Shown: piece by piece, positions 43,821-52,292 of the stretch
How the letters are laid out: each line of letters opens with the position of its first letter
How positions within the stretch are numbered: position 1 is the stretch's first letter
Assembly (NCBI RefSeq): GCF_016918735.1
Contig: NZ_JAFFPR010000010.1
Coordinates: 1 to 64,000, forward strand
Length of the DNA stretch: 64,000 nucleotides
Source of the DNA: Leptospira abararensis
GTDB taxonomy: Bacteria > Spirochaetota > Leptospiria > Leptospirales > Leptospiraceae
Reading direction: 5' to 3'
Position numbers and translations under genes: made by a program
The notes under the pieces: generated by a model
Database searches by the model: none
Told to the model about the DNA's origin: nothing
What the model saw: the letters and a program-made list of their open reading frames with translations, nothing else

Positions 43821-44258
43821 ATGAGTGTTAAACCTGGTGATGTATTACCACAGAGTTTGAGTTTTGAAAATTTTACAGCAAACGTTATGGGCAGAGAACT
43901 GATTAAGTTCTCTGAATTCTCGTTAGATTACGAGAAGGAAGTTGCGTTTAAGCTTGGAAAAGGTGGAGAGCCTGTATCTTGGTCTGTAAAAAGCTACAAA
44001 AGATCGGCAAAACTAAAGCTTCAACTTTCTGAGTTGAAGTATATGTTTCAGGCAGCTATTGCTATGGGTGGAGATTTATTAAAACTTCCACCATTTCCTG
44101 TTACAGCATCTGCAGAAAGTGAGGATGGGAATTTCAAACTCACAATCCCTGCCGTTACAATTACTAAGGTACCGTTGTCTTTTAAGGAATCCGATGATAC
44201 TTCAGAAGTTGAATTGGATCTTGCAGTGACAAGTTACCCAATTATCACATTCACATAG
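43821..44258 (+). CDS. tail tube protein
   Basis: 145 aa following the sheath gene, GGAGG upstream. Beta-rich with KLGKGGEPVSWSVKSYKRS and VELDLAVTSYPI strands, as expected for a tube protein (Mu gpM position). Confidence 0.65.
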   Translation: MSVKPGDVLPQSLSFENFTANVMGRELIKFSEFSLDYEKEVAFKLGKGGEPVSWSVKSYKRSAKLKLQLSELKYMFQAAIAMGGDLLKLPPFPVTASAESEDGNFKLTIPAVTITKVPLSFKESDDTSEVELDLAVTSYPIITFT

Positions 44259-44276
44259 TTAGGAGGTAAAACAATT

Positions 44277-44696
44277 ATGGAATTAAGCCAAGAACAAACA
44301 GTTTCGGTTACAGATTTTAAAGCAGCGATGGATCTATTTCCAAAGGAATACATTCCAGTTACGGAAGAATTTCTTGAGGAGTATAAGGAACCAATCACCA
44401 CTGTGAAACGTTTTCTAGAACCACTAGGCGGGCTTCACCTCTTAGAGGCGGATGAGAAGTCGGCCCTAATGAGAGTACCTTCAAAAGAAATTCTTGAAAA
44501 AATTCAAAAACGATCAGATAAACTAACCGGAACGGAAGCTGATCTGCAATTCATTTCGGAATGCTCTGTTTATCCGAATTCAAATGTTTTTCAAAATTGG
44601 ATAAATTCAGGAAGCCCAGGACTCGCAAGTGCTTTCGCGAAAAAACTTCTTCAGCTTGCAAAGGTTAACCAAGAGGTGACTGCAAAAAAGCTTTAA
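44277..44696 (+). CDS. tail assembly chaperone, short form (Mu gp41 position)
   Basis: 139 aa, GGAGG upstream, acidic and helical (TDFKAAMDLFPKEYIPVTEEFL). It lies between tube and tape measure, where chaperone pairs made by frameshifting are found. Its 3' end carries a slippery heptamer A AAA AAG (44684-44690) just before the stop. Confidence 0.7.
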   Translation: MELSQEQTVSVTDFKAAMDLFPKEYIPVTEEFLEEYKEPITTVKRFLEPLGGLHLLEADEKSALMRVPSKEILEKIQKRSDKLTGTEADLQFISECSVYPNSNVFQNWINSGSPGLASAFAKKLLQLAKVNQEVTAKKL

Positions 44697-44902
44697 AAAA
44701 TCGGAAGGAGGATTTAAAGGCCACTTACGTACAGTTACAAGTTCTGAATGATGTTTTCTTTCCCGGAAAAACCATGCCAGGTGTAATGGACGTCGAAGGT
44801 TTGGTCAACTTGAACGAAGACATTAATTGGATTCAGGATAGGTTGGCCGATATCATCGCCGCTGGCGTTAACAGGGGTCTTGCGAAATCTTTTCCTTCTT
44901 GA
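44277..44902 (+). CDS. tail assembly chaperone, long form by -1 frameshift
   Basis: Sliding back one base on AAAAAAG (44684-44690) changes frame before the stop at 44694 and continues from 44690 to TGA 44900-44902, adding ~70 residues (ATYVQLQVLNDVFFPG ... LNEDINWIQDRLADIIAAGV). That extension has no ATG/GTG/TTG near its start, so frameshifting is the simplest way to express it. A GGAAGGAGG lies just downstream of the slip site. Confidence 0.65.
44684..44690 (+). promoter_or_regulatory. slippery heptamer for -1 frameshifting
   Basis: A AAA AAG in the zero frame (GCA AAA AAG CTT TAA), the classic bacterial slip sequence, two codons before the stop. Confidence 0.7.
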
Positions 44903-44934
44903 CTTTATTTGGAAACACAGCTAGTCTAACGTAT

Positions 44935-45180
44935 ATGAACGACAAAGAACAGAAGGAGCGAATGGAACGGTTAAACCATGCTTTGCATGTCAATATTGCA
45001 CGGGACAATAGAAATATAAATCTAGCATGCCTCGCTCTTATCGTTCCTTTTTTTGGTGTTTACTTCGCAAGGAAGATCGATGACAAAGCATATCGAATTC
45101 TTGCATACGGATTAAGTTTCGCAAACTTTATGATTACTGTGTTTCCATTGGTATATGAGCAATGGAAACATTCGAACTAG
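44935..45180 (+). CDS. small membrane protein between chaperone and tape measure
   Basis: 81 aa from ATG 44935 (a TTG at 44899 coupled to the previous stop is the alternative). Two membrane helices (LACLALIVPFFGVYFA; RILAYGLSFANFMITVFPLVY). It overlaps the tape-measure start by 19 bp. Function unknown. Confidence 0.5.
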   Translation: MNDKEQKERMERLNHALHVNIARDNRNINLACLALIVPFFGVYFARKIDDKAYRILAYGLSFANFMITVFPLVYEQWKHSN

Positions 45181-47711
45181 GAGTCGTTCTCAGTCTTAAG
45201 GATGGGATGACCAGTGGGATTCAAAATCTAAAAAACCACTGGGATGAACTCCGCAATTCCGTTAAACTAACAGAAGACCAAGTAAAATCCATAGACCGCA
45301 GTTTCGCGACTTCCCAAAAATGGGGAAAAATCATGGCTTGGGGTGCAGCTACTACTCTGGGCTTTTCCAAAAATATGATTTCAGCAAGGATGGAAACTTC
45401 CAAGCTAGAAAAAGAACTCCAAACACTAGGATTTTCCATTGAGGAAGTGCAATCACTTTCTGCAGCCGGTTCTCACCTATCAGTTGAAACTGGAATCGAT
45501 AAAACAGAAATCCTAACTGGGATGTATGATTTAAAATCTGCAGTAGAAGGATTACAAGCAGACTCACTTCCTAAATTTGCAGAATCAGTAAAAAAAACAG
45601 CAATCGCAACCAAAGGATCGTTTGCCGACTTATCTAAGTTATTCGGCATGACTTACAACCAATATAAAACAATGTATTCGGGTATGTCTGATGCCGATTT
45701 TGGCCGAATGGTCGGAAATACAATCACTGAAGCGGCACGGATGTATAGAACCGATGGAGCTGCGATGAACCAGGCGATGAATAGCCTAGGATCCGCTGCA
45801 GCTTCACTCAATGTTACATTTACAGAACAGTCTGCGGTTCTAGGAAGATTACAAAACGTTATGAATCCGGGAGAAGCAGGGACAGCCTATAGAGCGTTCC
45901 TTTCAAAGATTGGACCCGGTATGAAATCTATTGGCTTAAGCGCAACTGAAGCCACAGGTAAACTCAAGTCGATGCCAGCAGTATTACAAGAGATCAATAC
46001 AAAGTTTGGAGATATCGATGCTACAAATGACCTTCCAACTCTTATCAAAGCATTTGGAGAAGAAGGCGTAAAAACAATTCTTAACTTAATGCCTCACGTT
46101 GGGAAACTCCAACAAGATATCAACTATCTTGGTGGTACCGTGAATAAAATGGATTTTTCTGCATTTGAAACAGCTTCTGAAACAGTGACAGCCAACACAG
46201 GAGCACAATGGCACCGGGTTACAAGTTCTATCAAGGCATTAGGTGATACTTTTGCAAGTGTAACGGATGGGCCAGTTTCCGGTTTTCTTGGAATGATTGC
46301 CGATGGCACTGGACACTTGATTGAGTTTGTGAATGAAAGCGAAAAGTTTCGATTTTTTGCTGGTTGGATCCTGGTCGCATTGCCTCCATTTTTTGCCCTT
46401 TTAGGAGCAGTGGTATCTTACGTCTCATTTATGAAAGCTTATACTGCAATTAAAGCTGCCGCTGCCGTTGCAAATACCAGATATACCGGAACCATTTTAT
46501 TAGAAACAGGAGCTGTTTTTTATAACAGTGGAGCTTGGGTAATGAATAAGGTTGCCTTGCTTGGTCAAATCGCAGCTGTTAGAGCTGCGGCCATTGCAAG
46601 AACAACTAACATCGCATTACTCGGTGTGGAAAGAACAAGTATTACTCTAACAGGCATGGTTTATGCTGTGTTGTCAGGGAAAACTTCTTTTGCAACGGCT
46701 GCGCAATGGGCATTCAATGCTGCCTTATCTGCAAATCCGGTTGGAGCCGTTATCCTTGCGTTAGTGGCTTTAATCGCAGTTGTCGTTTTGGTTATTAACT
46801 ATTGGGATGAGATATCAGCATCGGTAAGTTCAGCCTGGCAAGAGCACAAACAACTAATTAGCGTTCTACTTGCACTTAGTGGCCCAATTGGATGGACCAT
46901 CACTGCATTGGGCCACATTATTGACAACTGGGACTCTATCACCGGAGCCATCCGTGAAGCTTACTATTGGACAAAGAAATATTTCGCTGACGAAACCGGT
47001 AAACGAGAAATCGATTTACAGTATAACGTTGGACAGGCGGATTCAAAAATAAAGTCCTTAGAAAAACAACGCCAAAACATGCTCAAAGCCGGTATGAGTG
47101 GATCGCAAACTTATAAAGGAATTGAAGAATCCCTTTCTGTTTTAAAAAACAAACGGGCAAATGATGAGGCGGAACTTGGTCAAATCTCTGCGTTCCGTTC
47201 TCAAATCGAAACACTTGGCCAAACTAAAGAACTCTTGGAAAACCAAAGGAAAGGATTAAAATCCGGATCCTTGGCATTTCAGGAATACTCGGCAAAAATT
47301 GGCGAGGTTCAATCTAAGATCGAAGAGTTGAATAAATCTGGTTATCTGGGGATTGCAAAACAAACGGCTTCTCCCGTTCCAATCTCAGCCACTTCTTCAA
47401 TATCCTCTAATAATGTTTTGAAAGCTGCAGGTTTGAATCAAACTGCAAAACTACTCCACCAAAATGGTGGAATGAATATGGATTTGAATCCCGCTGAATA
47501 TTCTAAAGCATTAGAGGCACCAAAAATAAATGTATCCAATCCGCTAAACAACAGTAAGCCGATCGGTGGGAATAGTTTTAAAATCACAATTGAGAATATT
47601 GTAGGGAAAGCAATATTCAATGTAGGCAAAGAAGGTTACAAAGAGGCTGGCCTATTTGCAGGACAAAGTCTCGAAAACGAGTTAGCTCGCATTGCAGCAT
47701 TTTATAGATAG
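45162..47711 (+). CDS. tail tape measure protein (Mu gp42-like)
   Basis: 849 aa. Long helical protein with the TP901-type core (FSKNMISARMETSKLEKEL; SLSVETGIDKTEI-like region; TFTEQSAVLGRLQNVMNPGEAGTAYRAFLSKIGP), hydrophobic segments (LVALPPFFALLGAVVSYVSF; AVILALVALIAVVVLVINY) and a coiled C-terminal third (KIKSLEKQRQNML). It sets tail length, roughly 1.5 angstrom per residue in the family, so ~120 nm. Confidence 0.8.
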   Translation: METFELGVVLSLKDGMTSGIQNLKNHWDELRNSVKLTEDQVKSIDRSFATSQKWGKIMAWGAATTLGFSKNMISARMETSKLEKELQTLGFSIEEVQSLSAAGSHLSVETGIDKTEILTGMYDLKSAVEGLQADSLPKFAESVKKTAIATKGSFADLSKLFGMTYNQYKTMYSGMSDADFGRMVGNTITEAARMYRTDGAAMNQAMNSLGSAAASLNVTFTEQSAVLGRLQNVMNPGEAGTAYRAFLSKIGPGMKSIGLSATEATGKLKSMPAVLQEINTKFGDIDATNDLPTLIKAFGEEGVKTILNLMPHVGKLQQDINYLGGTVNKMDFSAFETASETVTANTGAQWHRVTSSIKALGDTFASVTDGPVSGFLGMIADGTGHLIEFVNESEKFRFFAGWILVALPPFFALLGAVVSYVSFMKAYTAIKAAAAVANTRYTGTILLETGAVFYNSGAWVMNKVALLGQIAAVRAAAIARTTNIALLGVERTSITLTGMVYAVLSGKTSFATAAQWAFNAALSANPVGAVILALVALIAVVVLVINYWDEISASVSSAWQEHKQLISVLLALSGPIGWTITALGHIIDNWDSITGAIREAYYWTKKYFADETGKREIDLQYNVGQADSKIKSLEKQRQNMLKAGMSGSQTYKGIEESLSVLKNKRANDEAELGQISAFRSQIETLGQTKELLENQRKGLKSGSLAFQEYSAKIGEVQSKIEELNKSGYLGIAKQTASPVPISATSSISSNNVLKAAGLNQTAKLLHQNGGMNMDLNPAEYSKALEAPKINVSNPLNNSKPIGGNSFKITIENIVGKAIFNVGKEGYKEAGLFAGQSLENELARIAAFYR

Positions 47712-47719
47712 GAGATTCA

Positions 47720-48169
47720 ATGCTTTTAGATCCAGTACCAGGTGGTCCATTTTTAGGTTTTACTGCAGGAGATTTGGATCCGTTACAAATAGGAACATAC
47801 ACTTGTCCCCGCGGAACAAAAGTAACTGGCTATAGACAAAAAAATCATTCTGCCACGCAAGTCCCAGGTGCAATTGGAACTGCGAAAGAAGTTGTAGGCT
47901 ATGACGATTGGCATTTAACTATTGAGTTTGAATATGTTTCCCCCACGGGATTGCAGGTGATGGCTTTTAAGGAGCTAAAACAAATTCTTGCCGTTTGGAA
48001 TCAATTAGATTCAGTAGAAGTTATTCATCCAAAATTAAACGCATTAGGGATTTGGAATGTTTTACTCACAAAAATTGAACTTCCGGATGAAGACCGAGCT
48101 CACGAATTGCCTGTCAGACTCGAAGCCCTCAGCGATAATCCGTTTTTTGATTTGGAGAATCCTTTATGA
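47720..48169 (+). CDS. baseplate/tail protein after tape measure
   Basis: 149 aa, Gly-rich N-terminus (GGPFLGFTAGDLDPLQIGTY) and strands (WHLTIEFEYVSPTG). Position of Mu gp43 (DNA circularisation/baseplate hub-linked). Its end overlaps the LysM gene by 4 bp. Confidence 0.5.
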   Translation: MLLDPVPGGPFLGFTAGDLDPLQIGTYTCPRGTKVTGYRQKNHSATQVPGAIGTAKEVVGYDDWHLTIEFEYVSPTGLQVMAFKELKQILAVWNQLDSVEVIHPKLNALGIWNVLLTKIELPDEDRAHELPVRLEALSDNPFFDLENPL

Positions 48170-48573
48170 TCTCTGGAAAAAGCAATGAAAGAGTCCATAT
48201 CGTGACCGAAGGAGAAACATTACAAAGAATCGCTGCTTACTATTGGGGAGAGTGGACACTTTGGCCTCTCTTACGGGAAGATAACGCTTTCTACAATTCA
48301 AAATTAGGATTCAAATGGTATGATGATCTTTCCGAAGGTTTAAAATTATTTGTAAGGCGTGCAGTGCCAGTAGCTAATCAAATTCATACAGTTACACAAA
48401 ATGATACGTATACGAATTTATCTGCCAAGTATTATAAAACCGAACACTTTGAACATCTAATTCGAGATACAAACAATTCTCAAATTCTAAAATATCTAAT
48501 AGGAGGTGAAATTGTTATTCCCGCTCTTGTGGATAAACGTGTGTTTCAAGCTGCACAAATGAGGTTAAACTAA
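48166..48573 (+). CDS. LysM-like baseplate protein
   Basis: 135 aa with two LysM-like repeats (HIVTEGETLQRIAAYYWGEWTLWPLL ... HTVTQNDTYTNLSAKYYKTEHFEHLIRD). Such proteins glue the hub to the tape measure or bind peptidoglycan in contractile tails. Confidence 0.65.
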   Translation: MISGKSNERVHIVTEGETLQRIAAYYWGEWTLWPLLREDNAFYNSKLGFKWYDDLSEGLKLFVRRAVPVANQIHTVTQNDTYTNLSAKYYKTEHFEHLIRDTNNSQILKYLIGGEIVIPALVDKRVFQAAQMRLN

Positions 48574-48574
48574 A

Positions 48575-49537
48575 ATGGCCTTCGTTATGAAACAACGATT
48601 AGAGATTGGCCTCATCACTCTTCATAAGATTTTAGAAGCGGATCTTATCGAAGGCCGGAAAGAACATGCGTCAGAGCTCCGTATTAAACTCCCAAAAGCA
48701 CTCGGATACAATTCCCAACTGATAAAAAAAGGTCAGGATGTTCGCTGGTATGCTTGGTATGAAGGTAGCTTCTTAAAAAAATCCGAAATATTGGAATTCG
48801 AAGGAATTGTAATAGATGTTTCTGCAAAACAGCCGTTAGAGATTGTTTGTAGAGATGGTATGTTTGCAATGCAGTTGAAGAAACTAACAAAAAATTTTTA
48901 CAATACAAGTATAGAAAGTTATCTCCAGCAAATTTCACCTTCTGGCACTGCGATCAAAGTGGATCCAGCCATCGCTGGTGTGAAAATCACAATGGATACA
49001 AATGGAAGAAGTGGTGCTTGGGCTGCGAAACAATTACACAAACGAGGAATTGATGTCTTTTTTCGCGGTGGGATTCTTTATGCACAAGATCCAACTAAAG
49101 TCCTAAGTCCTGGACTCCCGAAAAGATTTAAGTTAACACATAATATCATAAAGGATGAAGTTTCTACTCGCGAAGGGAAAGATGTTACCATAGTAGTTCG
49201 AAGCTATCAAACTGAAACGGGAAGAACGCTTGAAGGTAGATATGGTAAAGGGGATCCGCATTTTGTAGATGTAGATCGTTTATCTCAAAAGGAAGCTACT
49301 GAACTTGCCAAATCAATTTATAAGGAAATTGCCGGAAAGGGATTGGTCGGAAAATTCGAAGCCTTTGGAGCCCCTTCTGTAAAACATTCAGAAATTATTC
49401 ATTTCGAAGATCCAGATGATTCCAAACGTACCAAAAATGTTTTTGTAGAAAAAGTAACAAAAACATGGTCTGCGAAAGATGCTAAGTATCGCCAAAACAT
49501 CCACCTATCTGTTGTCGATTTCAAAGGTGCAGAATGA
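48575..49537 (+). CDS. baseplate hub protein (Mu gp44 / P2 gpD-like)
   Basis: 320 aa. Hub-like layout: N-terminal beta domain (VRWYAWYEGSFLKKSEILEFEGIV), middle domain (SIESYLQQISPSGTAIKVDP), LTHNIIKDEVSTREGKDVTIVV, and the conserved end (QNIHLSVVDFKGA). It would form the trimer to which the spike attaches. Confidence 0.65.
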   Translation: MAFVMKQRLEIGLITLHKILEADLIEGRKEHASELRIKLPKALGYNSQLIKKGQDVRWYAWYEGSFLKKSEILEFEGIVIDVSAKQPLEIVCRDGMFAMQLKKLTKNFYNTSIESYLQQISPSGTAIKVDPAIAGVKITMDTNGRSGAWAAKQLHKRGIDVFFRGGILYAQDPTKVLSPGLPKRFKLTHNIIKDEVSTREGKDVTIVVRSYQTETGRTLEGRYGKGDPHFVDVDRLSQKEATELAKSIYKEIAGKGLVGKFEAFGAPSVKHSEIIHFEDPDDSKRTKNVFVEKVTKTWSAKDAKYRQNIHLSVVDFKGAE

Positions 49538-50142
49538 GCCTCGAAGATGACTTAGTAACAATTTTTCTAGCGAATTTCTCATTCCATTGGCCTTCCATTG
49601 CTACCGTAAGGAATATAAAAAAAGAGCCAAATTCGGTAACGGGAGACCCGGGTTTATTGACTGTTATCATTAAAGATGCACCGAAGGATGACATTCAATT
49701 CTTTCCACCGTTTATTCCGAAGGTAGGAAGTAAGTGTCTCGTAATTGCGCTAGATAATCGTTCTGATAGATCTGTTGCGATCGGATTCAATCAAATCGAT
49801 AAGGTGAATGGCCAAATTGGTTCAATCCTTAAATACGAGTTATCTGAAACAGGAATTAAAATAAACCTTACTCCGCTAGAAGTAAAAATCGAACCAACTG
49901 GTGTGACAATTGGACCAGGCAGCATTACTGCACCGAATACCATTTCATTGAAAACATGGATGAATGAAGTGCGAGCAAGCGTTGATTCGTTATATACAGC
50001 AATAAAATCATCCACAATCACTCCGTTTGATGGAGGTGCATCTTTAAAAAGTGCTATGGCCGGAGCAATAGAGGCTGTCCCGTTTCCTGCCGTACCATCT
50101 GATATTGATAAAACAAATTTAAAGTATTCGGTTAGTGCGTAA
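49534..50142 (+). CDS. baseplate spike protein (Mu gp45 / gpV-like)
   Basis: 202 aa. OB-fold-like N-terminal region (TGDPGLLTVIIKDAPKDDIQ ... VGSKCLVIALDNRSDRSVAIGF) followed by a short beta-helix-like stretch (IKINLTPLEVKIEPTGVTIGP), as in membrane-piercing spikes. It ends the middle transcription segment, just before late motif C. Confidence 0.62.
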   Translation: MSLEDDLVTIFLANFSFHWPSIATVRNIKKEPNSVTGDPGLLTVIIKDAPKDDIQFFPPFIPKVGSKCLVIALDNRSDRSVAIGFNQIDKVNGQIGSILKYELSETGIKINLTPLEVKIEPTGVTIGPGSITAPNTISLKTWMNEVRASVDSLYTAIKSSTITPFDGGASLKSAMAGAIEAVPFPAVPSDIDKTNLKYSVSA

Positions 50143-50149
50143 AAAGTTA

Positions 50150-50163
50150 GGACATAAGGGACA
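50150..50163 (+). promoter_or_regulatory. late-operon motif, copy C
   Basis: GGACATAAGGGACA, preceded by AAAAAGTTA exactly as in copy B. It begins 7 nt after the spike stop and ends 61 nt before the GTG of the next gene. TATAAC follows at 50178-50183 as a possible -10 box. Confidence 0.7.
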
Positions 50164-50224
50164 GTGAACTTGGATTTTATAACAAAGACCTTGCGATCCT
50201 TGAGAGAAGAAAAAGAGTAATAAC

Positions 50225-50578
50225 GTGGATTTTGCAACTGACCCTATAACAAAAGATCTTCTCTTTGAAGAAAAGAGTAAGGAAATAAAAATTTTAGATA
50301 AGGATCGAGAGATTATTTCTTCTATGTTAATCGAAGCTTTCGATATGCCCGTCGCTGATGATCTAGACTTTCCTGAAATCTACAGTCGACAAAGAATCTT
50401 TCTAAGAAGTGATGATCAGATTTCTTCTCAAGAACGTTTAGCGGATATCCAACGGGTTCTAGATTATTTCCCAATAATCGATACTCGCACACTTGAGGTC
50501 ACTAACGAAGACAAACAAAAACCCATCGGAATATACTTTCGGACAAAATCAAATGCGGAGGTTTCTCTTTCGTTATGA
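50225..50578 (+). CDS. baseplate wedge / gp25-like protein (Mu gp46 position)
   Basis: 117 aa from GTG 50225. Segments (REIISSMLIEAFDMPVADDLDFP; RVLDYFPIIDTRTLEV; IGIYFRTK) match small wedge proteins that start sheath polymerisation. Coupled to the following gene by a 4-bp overlap. Confidence 0.6.
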   Translation: MDFATDPITKDLLFEEKSKEIKILDKDREIISSMLIEAFDMPVADDLDFPEIYSRQRIFLRSDDQISSQERLADIQRVLDYFPIIDTRTLEVTNEDKQKPIGIYFRTKSNAEVSLSL

Positions 50579-51855
50579 AAATCCAAGAGTTTGCGATCAA
50601 ATATAACCTTCCAACTCACGAAGTTGAGGGACTAAAGGAACGAGCTAAGTTTTGGGCTAGAGAAAACCTTGCAGAAAAACTTCTTATTTTTATCTACTGC
50701 CAAGTTTTTGGCACGTTCCCTGGTGGTTATGAAAACGAAACTGCTGAAGAAGAAATTTTACAAAACATTGGATTATTAATTCAAGATGAACTACAATCTT
50801 TAAACACCACATGGTCTAGTGAAAAGATAGCTACATTCACAAGTGCGTTGATCACAAATCTTTCAGGTGCTCTTCAAGAGCTATTAACTCAATCTATTTC
50901 AGAAGAAGCTTTGATAAGGGAAAACGAAGACTTACATCTCTCTAACGATTTGATGGCAGAAATCAATAATGAGGCAACAGCAAGAATCTCGAACGACTCT
51001 GAAATTGTTAACCAGCTGAACGATCATAAAACAAATAATAGTAATCCGCATTCGGTTACAAAAGAACAGATCGGTCTCGGTAATGTAATTAATGCTTTGC
51101 AATTGACTGTCTTGGATATTCTAACAAGCCATTCATCTACAGCTACGAACAAAGCTGCATCTGCATACTCGGTTAAACAATTAGCGGATCAGATTCATAC
51201 GATAAATGAAATCATTTCTTCCGATGATGTGGATCTTGATACTTTACAAGAAATCGTAAACCTCATCAAAGAAAATGCAGTCGATCTCGCTGCCTATGCC
51301 ACAGGGAAAGTCAATGTTTCCGATATTGTAAACGATACTGATTCTGAAATCGCGAATAAACCAGCTTCTGCAGGAACTGTGTTTCGTTTAAATTTGAGTA
51401 AAGCGAATAAGTCGGATACATACACAAAGAGTGAAGTTGATTCTGCTTTGGGTGGCAAAAGAAATACAGGTAATATTCCTGCAGCTGAAGTGAATGATTC
51501 TACTTCGCGTAGATTCGTATCCGATTCCGAAAAGGACAAATGGAATAATACAATCCATGATTTAGGCAGTATTTCCGGATCCGTATCGCTCACCTCACTT
51601 AACGTCAAACGTTCATTTAAGGCCACTCTTTCTGGCAATGTTACCTTTACAGAAATTTCAGGAGGGAGTGAAGGCGATGTTTATGTGTTTCGATTTAAAC
51701 AAGATGCGACTGGCGGAAGAACAATAACATTACCACCTAACATAATCATACCTTCCCTTGAAACACCTGATACAGGTGCAAACAAAAGAAGCCTTCTCAC
51801 TATATATAAAGATGAAATTGACTATCTTGGCTCTTGGAAGAAAGGCTGGGTATAA
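50575..51855 (+). CDS. tail fibre-like protein
   Basis: 426 aa. Contains fibre signatures: NPHSVTKEQIGLGNVINALQ, KPASAGTVFRLN, TYTKSEVDSALGGK, and a beta-rich C-terminus (FKATLSGNVTFTEI). Its N-terminal ~150 residues are helical and may attach to the baseplate. It lies before baseplate J rather than after gp48, an unusual place for a fibre gene. A second fibre gene follows at 54110. Confidence 0.65.
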   Translation: MKIQEFAIKYNLPTHEVEGLKERAKFWARENLAEKLLIFIYCQVFGTFPGGYENETAEEEILQNIGLLIQDELQSLNTTWSSEKIATFTSALITNLSGALQELLTQSISEEALIRENEDLHLSNDLMAEINNEATARISNDSEIVNQLNDHKTNNSNPHSVTKEQIGLGNVINALQLTVLDILTSHSSTATNKAASAYSVKQLADQIHTINEIISSDDVDLDTLQEIVNLIKENAVDLAAYATGKVNVSDIVNDTDSEIANKPASAGTVFRLNLSKANKSDTYTKSEVDSALGGKRNTGNIPAAEVNDSTSRRFVSDSEKDKWNNTIHDLGSISGSVSLTSLNVKRSFKATLSGNVTFTEISGGSEGDVYVFRFKQDATGGRTITLPPNIIIPSLETPDTGANKRSLLTIYKDEIDYLGSWKKGWV

Positions 51856-52283
51856 TGCTTGCTAGCATGTTACTAACAACAAAATCATTAGTAGGTTACG
51901 AGAATGTTTCCTATGAAAACAGAGTTGTGACTCCTGCAGGTTGGGCATATGTGCCAGCAGTAAATACTGTGCACTTCGCAAGAGACGGATGGGGGAATTT
52001 ATTTGTAGGAGATGTTGGTCTTAATATGCTAGGTGCCTGGACAATTCCTTGTGAATGTTTAGTTAACGGCTTGTGGCTTAATGGACAAATTGACGCAACC
52101 CCATGGCCTTGGGCTTCTGTTAGTCCTGATCCGGTTGATGCAAGAGAGTGGAAGGGAGAAGTAATCACTTGGACTGCTTCTGGAAACCTAGGTTATAAAA
52201 CATTGGCTGAGTGGAATTCTCTTCAGGCTGATGTGACAGCAGGCACTAAACGAAATCTTGTCGGAACTGCTGTTTATTCATAG
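51855..52283 (+). CDS. hypothetical virion-associated protein
   Basis: 142 aa from ATG 51855, which overlaps the stop of the fibre gene (TAATG). Trp/Gly-rich beta pattern (VHFARDGWGNLFVGDVGL; ATPWPWASVSPDPVD; EVITWTASGNLGYKTLAEW). Placement after a fibre suggests a fibre tip or accessory protein; unproven. Confidence 0.5.
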   Translation: MLASMLLTTKSLVGYENVSYENRVVTPAGWAYVPAVNTVHFARDGWGNLFVGDVGLNMLGAWTIPCECLVNGLWLNGQIDATPWPWASVSPDPVDAREWKGEVITWTASGNLGYKTLAEWNSLQADVTAGTKRNLVGTAVYS

Positions 52284-52292
52284 GTAAATTAA

